Below are positions 8,004 to 11,855 of a stretch of 11,855 bases of DNA, piece by piece. The position numbers and the translations under genes are program-made. The number at the start of each line of letters is the position of its first letter. The stretch's first letter is position 1. This stretch comes from JAEUIA01 sp034440255. Its GTDB lineage: Bacteria > Planctomycetota > UBA1135 > GCA-002686595. Where the stretch lies: positions 1-11,855 of the forward strand of contig JAWXBU010000229.1 in the NCBI GenBank assembly GCA_034440255.1, given 5' to 3'. Under the pieces are notes generated by a model. That model ran no database searches. It saw nothing but the letters and a program-made list of their open reading frames with translations, and was not told the origin of the DNA.

Positions 8004-9371
8004 CTAGGCGCGCGGCCGCGGCGGTTCGAGTTCCAATGGGCGTCCACCGGCAGCGCCCGTCACGGATCCGTCGGTGAAAGCGACCGTCCCGCGACGCACG
8101 ACGTGCACGGGGAATCCGCCGAGCTCGACACCTTCGAATGCCGACCATTTCGACCGCGACGGCAGCAGCCGACCTTCGACTCGGCGACGATCTGTCGGAT
8201 CGAACAACGCGAGATCGCCGTCGAAACCAGGCAAAAGGCGCCCTTTTCCCGGCAAATGCAGCGATTGAGCAGCACGCCAAGAGACGCTGGCGAGAGCCGT
8301 CCACGGATCGAGCTCTCCCCTCACGACGAGCTCCCAGGTGAGTGGCCAGAGCAGATCGACGCTGGGCATACCCGACGACGCGTGCGCGTACTCGCGACGC
8401 TTTTCATCGAGCGGGTGCGGCGCGTGATCGGTGCCGATCGCGTCGACGGCGCCCGAACGCAAGGCTTCGAGAATGCCGCGGTTGTCGTCGCGCGTCTTGA
8501 TCGAGGGATTGATCTTCATCAAGTTCCCGAGGCGCGGCGCATCCTCGTTCGACAGGTGGATGTACTGCGGTCCGGTGCTGCCCGACACGGGCAAACCGCG
8601 CCGACGCGCGTCGGCGATGAGCTCGCACGCGCCGCGCGTGCTGACGTGGAAGACGTGCAACTCGGCGCCGGTGCGTTCGACCCAACCGATGCTCATACGC
8701 ACCGATTCGATCTCGGCCTCGGCCGAGCGCACCAAGTGATGCTCGTTCGCGGTCGCGTTCGGATACTGCTTCTTCCCGAGGCGCAGCAGGTTCTCGTCTT
8801 CGGCGTGCGCAACGATCATGCGACCGGCGCGGGCTGCGGCAGCGAAGAGTTTCTCGAGCACGGCGTAGTCCGTCTCGCCGCCGAGGCCCGTCGATCCGCC
8901 GAGGAAACACTTGAAGGCCGGTGTGTAAGGCGCCATCGCAGCGAGTTCGGGCACCGCATCGGGCAACAAGTTCGCCAGGCAACCGAAGTCGACACGCGAG
9001 CGCGAGCGGACGTGTTCGATGCGCGCCTGCAGCGCTTCGAGCGAAGTCGAGAGCGGCGGATTGTTCTGCACTTCGACGACGGACGTGACACCGCCGTGCA
9101 ACGCGCCGGCCGAGCCGTGATCCCAGCCCTCCTTGTGCTCGAGCCCAGGATCGCGAAAGTGCACGTGAACGTCGACGAGCCCCTGGATCAGCGTCAAACC
9201 CTGCGCATCGAGCACCGGCAACGAGGCGCGCTCCAGATCCCGGCCGACGGCGTCGATCACTCCGTCCACGATGCGTACGTCTATCGAACTCGCGTCCGGA
9301 CCGGGCGGATAGGTGCGCGCGCCGCGCACGAAAAGGCTGGCGCCCCGTTGTGCATGCAAGATGGATTTCAT
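8004..9371 (-). CDS. pyrC: Dihydroorotase-type amidohydrolase
   Basis: The 455-aa protein is a cyclic amidohydrolase of the dihydroorotase/allantoinase/hydantoinase group. Metal-binding motifs are in place: HVHFRDPG (69-76), K154 in AFKCFLGG (a candidate carboxylated lysine), H189 in VAHAED, H242 in VFHVST and D315 in GTDHAPH (313-319). The form HxHFRDPG..HKE together with NNPP (103-106) fits dihydroorotase best, the enzyme that closes carbamoyl-aspartate to dihydroorotate in pyrimidine synthesis. Length fits the long class I form. Allantoinase is the main alternative, and no other pyrimidine or purine-degradation gene is nearby, so the symbol is a best guess. The start at 9371 (MKSILHAQRG) is 13 bases after the phosphatase stop; an upstream in-frame ATG would overlap that gene and add non-family sequence. 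It is the second gene of the probable five-gene operon. Confidence 0.85.
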   Translation of the reverse strand: MKSILHAQRGASLFVRGARTYPPGPDASSIDVRIVDGVIDAVGRDLERASLPVLDAQGLTLIQGLVDVHVHFRDPGLEHKEGWDHGSAGALHGGVTSVVEVQNNPPLSTSLEALQARIEHVRSRSRVDFGCLANLLPDAVPELAAMAPYTPAFKCFLGGSTGLGGETDYAVLEKLFAAAARAGRMIVAHAEDENLLRLGKKQYPNATANEHHLVRSAEAEIESVRMSIGWVERTGAELHVFHVSTRGACELIADARRRGLPVSGSTGPQYIHLSNEDAPRLGNLMKINPSIKTRDDNRGILEALRSGAVDAIGTDHAPHPLDEKRREYAHASSGMPSVDLLWPLTWELVVRGELDPWTALASVSWRAAQSLHLPGKGRLLPGFDGDLALFDPTDRRRVEGRLLPSRSKWSAFEGVELGGFPVHVVRRGTVAFTDGSVTGAAGGRPLELEPPRPRA

Positions 9372-9384
9372 CGCGATCGCTGGC

Positions 9385-10767
9385 TCACTGCGTGCGCCGC
9401 ACGACGACGAGTGCCATATCGTCGTAACGCTTGCCGCCCGTGAACTCGAGCACGGATCGCACGATGTGTTGAACGATGTCCTTCGCTCCAGCTCCACCGG
9501 ACGCTGCCTTCACGAGCGCTTCTCGCACGCCATCCTCACCGAACAAGTGTGCCTCCGCCGACATCGAGCGCGCTTCATCGAACCCGTCGGTGTACGCGAT
9601 GAGCACGTCGCCCTTCTCGAGCACGCGCGGCGTTTCGCTCTCGTACGTGAAATCGTCGGCCATGCCGAGCGCCGGCCCGTGCCCGTCGATCGTCTCTAGC
9701 ACCCCCGTTTTCGCGCGCCAAATGATCGGCGGCGTGTGCCCGGCGTTGACCGCGCGCACGCGTCCTTCGGGATCGAAAACAGCGAGAACGAGCGTCAAAA
9801 ACCGCCCGTTGTCCATGCGCGGCGCGAGATCGGTGTTGAGCGACGACACGATCTGTGCCGGATCGTCGAGCAAGCGCAGGTACGTGCGCAACGCGCCCTT
9901 CGCGTTCTCCATGATGAGCGCCGGACCGATGCCCTTGCCGGTCACGTCACCGAGCGCGAACGCGAGGCGACCGTTCGCGAGCGACAAGGTCTCGAGGAAG
10001 TCCCCCGTCGTGTGTTCGGCTGGTTGATACCAACCGTGCACGTCGAAACCGGGCACGTCCTTCGGCATGTCCGGCATCAAGTCGCGCTGAATTTGGCTGG
10101 CGATGTCGAGCGAGCGCTCGAGCCGCGCTTTCTCGAGGCTCGCGATGTGCAGTTTGTTGTTCTGCAGCGCGATGCGGATGTAGAGCGACAGCGTATTGAA
10201 GAGCGCCAAGTCCTTCGGACTGAACTCGCGCGTCGCGACCTTCGAATCGACGTACAGGACGCCGCGCTCGACCGGCGATCCGGCCGCGTCGGCGATCAGC
10301 GGCACGCACATCACGGCGCGCAGTTTGAGATCGAACACCGACGTGCCCAACTCGAGTGCCTCGGAATCCGACGACACGGTCGCTCGCAAGGGCTCGCGGT
10401 CGGCGAGCACGCGCTTCACGATGCTCGTCGAGTAGCGCACTTCGCCCTTCACGCTCTGCTGTCCGCGCTGTCGGGCGACGCGCACGTCGATCTCGCCGGC
10501 TTCGCCGAGCAGGATCAAAAAACCGCGCTCGGCCTGCGTGATCTCGATCGACGTGTCGACGATGTTCGACAACAGCTCATCGAGTTCGCGCGCCTCCGAA
10601 ACGCGCGCGATCGCACCCAGCAACTTGTCGAGCGTGCGCTGGTCGAAGCCGTGATCGCCGGTCAAGAACGCGGTCGAAGGGCTCGCAGCACCCGGGGACA
10701 CGGGGGCTTCCGGTTCGGCTCGCGTCGTCTGCGGCACGGGAGCCGCCTTCTTCTTGCGGAAGAACAT
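9385..10767 (-). CDS. GAF domain plus SpoIIE/RsbU-type PP2C serine phosphatase
   Basis: The 460-aa protein has a basic, Pro/Ala-rich N terminus (MFFRKKKAAPVP), then a GAF sensor domain (about 45-205) with QAERGFLILLGE (78-89), MCVPLI (153-158) and GVLYVDS (169-175). A helical linker (203-232) of the type found before SpoIIE domains leads to the PP2C core (233-458). Metal-binding acidic residues are seen at D256 (TTGDF), D274 (GDVTGKG), D394 (YTDG) and D449/D450 (RYDDMAL). The usual GGDFYD reads TGDFLET here, so the second position is altered, but the core set is complete. Such phosphatases dephosphorylate STAS-domain antagonists in partner-switching pathways, and a STAS gene lies divergently 137 bases away. 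No membrane helix is present, so sensing is cytoplasmic. The start at 10767 is chosen because an upstream extension to 10869 is not family-like. It is probably the first gene of the operon. Confidence 0.92.
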   Translation of the reverse strand: MFFRKKKAAPVPQTTRAEPEAPVSPGAASPSTAFLTGDHGFDQRTLDKLLGAIARVSEARELDELLSNIVDTSIEITQAERGFLILLGEAGEIDVRVARQRGQQSVKGEVRYSTSIVKRVLADREPLRATVSSDSEALELGTSVFDLKLRAVMCVPLIADAAGSPVERGVLYVDSKVATREFSPKDLALFNTLSLYIRIALQNNKLHIASLEKARLERSLDIASQIQRDLMPDMPKDVPGFDVHGWYQPAEHTTGDFLETLSLANGRLAFALGDVTGKGIGPALIMENAKGALRTYLRLLDDPAQIVSSLNTDLAPRMDNGRFLTLVLAVFDPEGRVRAVNAGHTPPIIWRAKTGVLETIDGHGPALGMADDFTYESETPRVLEKGDVLIAYTDGFDEARSMSAEAHLFGEDGVREALVKAASGGAGAKDIVQHIVRSVLEFTGGKRYDDMALVVVRRTQ

Positions 10768-10904
10768 AGAGTTGCAGTCTAATCCCGCTGCTTCGTCGCG
10801 ACCAAGGATTGGACCCGAAAGAGCACGCGATCTCACGCCGCGCCTCGGCGCGTCTTCCAAAAGACCCAAAACGTGACGCTCCCCCGTCGGAGCGAAGATT
10901 GACC
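10768..10904. promoter_or_regulatory. Divergent intergenic region between the phosphatase and STAS genes
   Basis: These 137 bases must hold the promoters of both the five-gene operon and the STAS gene, or a shared control site. On the minus strand a weak candidate promoter is TTGGTC (10805-10800) and TAGACT (10781-10776) with an 18-base spacer. A GC-rich palindrome, CGCGCCTCGGCGCG, spans 10839-10852 near the middle and could be an operator or a leader hairpin of the STAS transcript. GGAG at 10889-10892 is 12 bases before the STAS ATG, longer than usual spacing. All assignments are tentative. Confidence 0.35.
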
Positions 10905-11726
10905 ATGCACATCAGCGTCGAGCCCCGAGACGATTTCGCCTTCCTCCACATGCGCGGTGAATTCGACACGTACTACGTGCCGGAGATGCAGCGCGAGATC
11001 GACGCTCTGATCAAGACCGGCATCGTGCGTGTCGCGCTGAATCTGCGTTTCGTCAAGTTCATCAATTCAACGGCGCTGGGCGCGATGATCAAGGCCAGCA
11101 AGCAGCTCACGGGCAAGGGCGGTCGGCTCGTCGTCGCCAGGCCGTCGCCTTTCTGTCGCGACATCTTCGGCAAAGTCGGTCTCGATCGCGTCATCGGCGT
11201 GTTCGACACCGACGAAGAGGCGACCGAAGCCTTGCTCGCGGGCACCGCACGCCACGGCAAGGTCGACGGCAAGCACCACGAGGAACACGCCTCGACGGTG
11301 TTGTTCTCACCGGTCGATTCGAAGCGTATCGAACACTTCCTGCCCGAGGACAAGCGCACGCCGACCACCGAACTCAGCCACGAGAAGCTGGGCGTCGCGT
11401 GGAGCGGTGCCGGCCGTATGGCTGCGCTCGACTCGAAGGGTTTACGCTTCACGTGGAACGGCGGCGCGACGGGTCTGACACCGTTCGCGATGAGCCAGTT
11501 CCTCGCGATCGGCACCGATTGGCGCATCAAATTCCGTCTACCGCTCTTGATGAAGGGCTACTCGGAAGTCGTGTGCACGATCAGCGAGGTCGAAGAGCGT
11601 CCCGAAGGTGTCAAGATCGGCGCGACGTTCAAGACGATCGACGACCCTACGAAGAATGCGATCAAGCAGTACGCCAGCGACATGGCCTTCTTGAAGGACG
11701 AGCTCAAGAAGAGTACGGATCGCTGA
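10905..11726 (+). CDS. STAS domain protein with PilZ-like C-terminal domain
   Basis: The 273-aa protein starts with a STAS (anti-sigma factor antagonist) domain, residues 1-112: MHISVEPRDDFAFLHMRGEF, then VALNLRFVKFINSTALGAM (43-61). S55 in INSTALG aligns with the phosphorylated Ser of SpoIIAA/RsbV (DSTGLG), with Asn in place of the preceding Asp. A hydrophilic His-rich linker (113-130) leads to a second domain (about 131-262). This resembles PilZ in its order: GRMAALDSKGLRFTW (170-184), then DWRIKFRLPLL (205-215), CTISEVEE and GVKIGATFKTI (235-245), and a final helix. The canonical c-di-GMP residues RxxxR and (D/N)xSxxG are not clearly present, so it may be a non-binding PilZ relative or another beta-barrel. 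The start at 10905 begins exactly at the STAS strand; an earlier in-frame ATG at 10809 adds a non-family basic stretch. The divergent GAF-PP2C phosphatase is its likely partner. Confidence 0.88.
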   Translation: MHISVEPRDDFAFLHMRGEFDTYYVPEMQREIDALIKTGIVRVALNLRFVKFINSTALGAMIKASKQLTGKGGRLVVARPSPFCRDIFGKVGLDRVIGVFDTDEEATEALLAGTARHGKVDGKHHEEHASTVLFSPVDSKRIEHFLPEDKRTPTTELSHEKLGVAWSGAGRMAALDSKGLRFTWNGGATGLTPFAMSQFLAIGTDWRIKFRLPLLMKGYSEVVCTISEVEERPEGVKIGATFKTIDDPTKNAIKQYASDMAFLKDELKKSTDR

Positions 11727-11855
11727 GGCGGCTCGGCGATCGCGGCGATCAGCGCGGTTCTGAGATCACACTTCGCTTCGAGGGGGCTCGGCGCACGCGT
11801 GGCGTAGAGGTGCGTGAGTGTGCTTCACCGACGTCGGCGACGATTTCAGGACGTA
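11727..11855. other. Right-edge stretch without an assigned gene
   Basis: After the STAS stop, 129 bases remain. On the minus strand two frames are open from the window edge, ending at stops at 11766-11768 and 11749-11751. The second reads RPEIVADVGEAHSR at its start with typical codon use for this genome. This could be the C terminus of a convergent gene entering from the right, but it is too short to identify. I see no clear terminator; a weak TCAG/CTGA stem lies near 11749-11764. Confidence 0.25.

Noticed and set aside
7830..9443. Plus-strand open frame (537 codons) opposite the dihydroorotase gene
   Set aside because: Antisense shadow; composition is Arg/Asp/Glu-rich and the reverse strand carries a full set of catalytic motifs.
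9736..10782. Plus-strand open frame (348 codons) opposite the phosphatase gene
   Set aside because: Shadow of the GAF-PP2C gene; no recognisable domain.

Overview
This window is a GC-rich bacterial chromosome segment with tightly packed genes. Third codon positions are strongly G/C and Shine-Dalgarno sites are mostly weak. The gene types suggest a planctomycete (Planctomycetota) or a similar environmental lineage. The main pointers are a secreted redoxin / cytochrome c / copper type II monooxygenase fusion, a DUF58-BatA pair and a SpoIIE-type phosphatase facing a STAS protein. This placement is inference from gene content; the window has no rRNA or other phylogenetic marker beyond AsnRS. I see no mobile element, CRISPR array, tRNA or rRNA.

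Left part (1-3930). The 5' end of a secreted S9-family peptidase gene runs off the left edge on the minus strand. A divergent plus-strand gene encodes an unrecognised exported protein of 203 aa; its leader can form several competing hairpins. Its 3' end overlaps the 3' end of asparaginyl-tRNA synthetase (asnS, minus) by 10 bases. Upstream of asnS, on the same strand, is a small membrane-anchored coiled-coil protein of unknown function. Divergent from that is a YbhN/AglD-type integral membrane protein (LPG_synthase_TM, UPF0104 family) on the plus strand.

Central part (4036-10767). Five minus-strand genes lie head to tail with gaps of 13 and 10 bases and then two 4-base overlaps, so they probably form one operon. 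In transcription order they are: a GAF plus SpoIIE/RsbU-type PP2C phosphatase; a dihydroorotase-type amidohydrolase; a DUF58 protein; a BatA-like von Willebrand factor A membrane protein; and the exported redoxin / cytochrome c / copper monooxygenase fusion.

Right part (10768-11855). A 137-base intergenic region separates the operon from a divergent plus-strand gene for a STAS domain fused to a PilZ-like C-terminal domain. The STAS domain keeps a serine at the usual phosphorylation position and the neighbour is a SpoIIE-type phosphatase. The simplest reading is a partner-switching pair in which the phosphatase dephosphorylates the STAS protein; the antagonist kinase is not in the window. The last 129 bases hold no gene I can assign, although a minus-strand gene may enter from the right.

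The most notable points are the divergent phosphatase / STAS-PilZ-like pair, its apparent operon link to DUF58-BatA and a copper monooxygenase, and the complete copper-ligand set in that monooxygenase. None is proof of a new system; all are combinations of known families.
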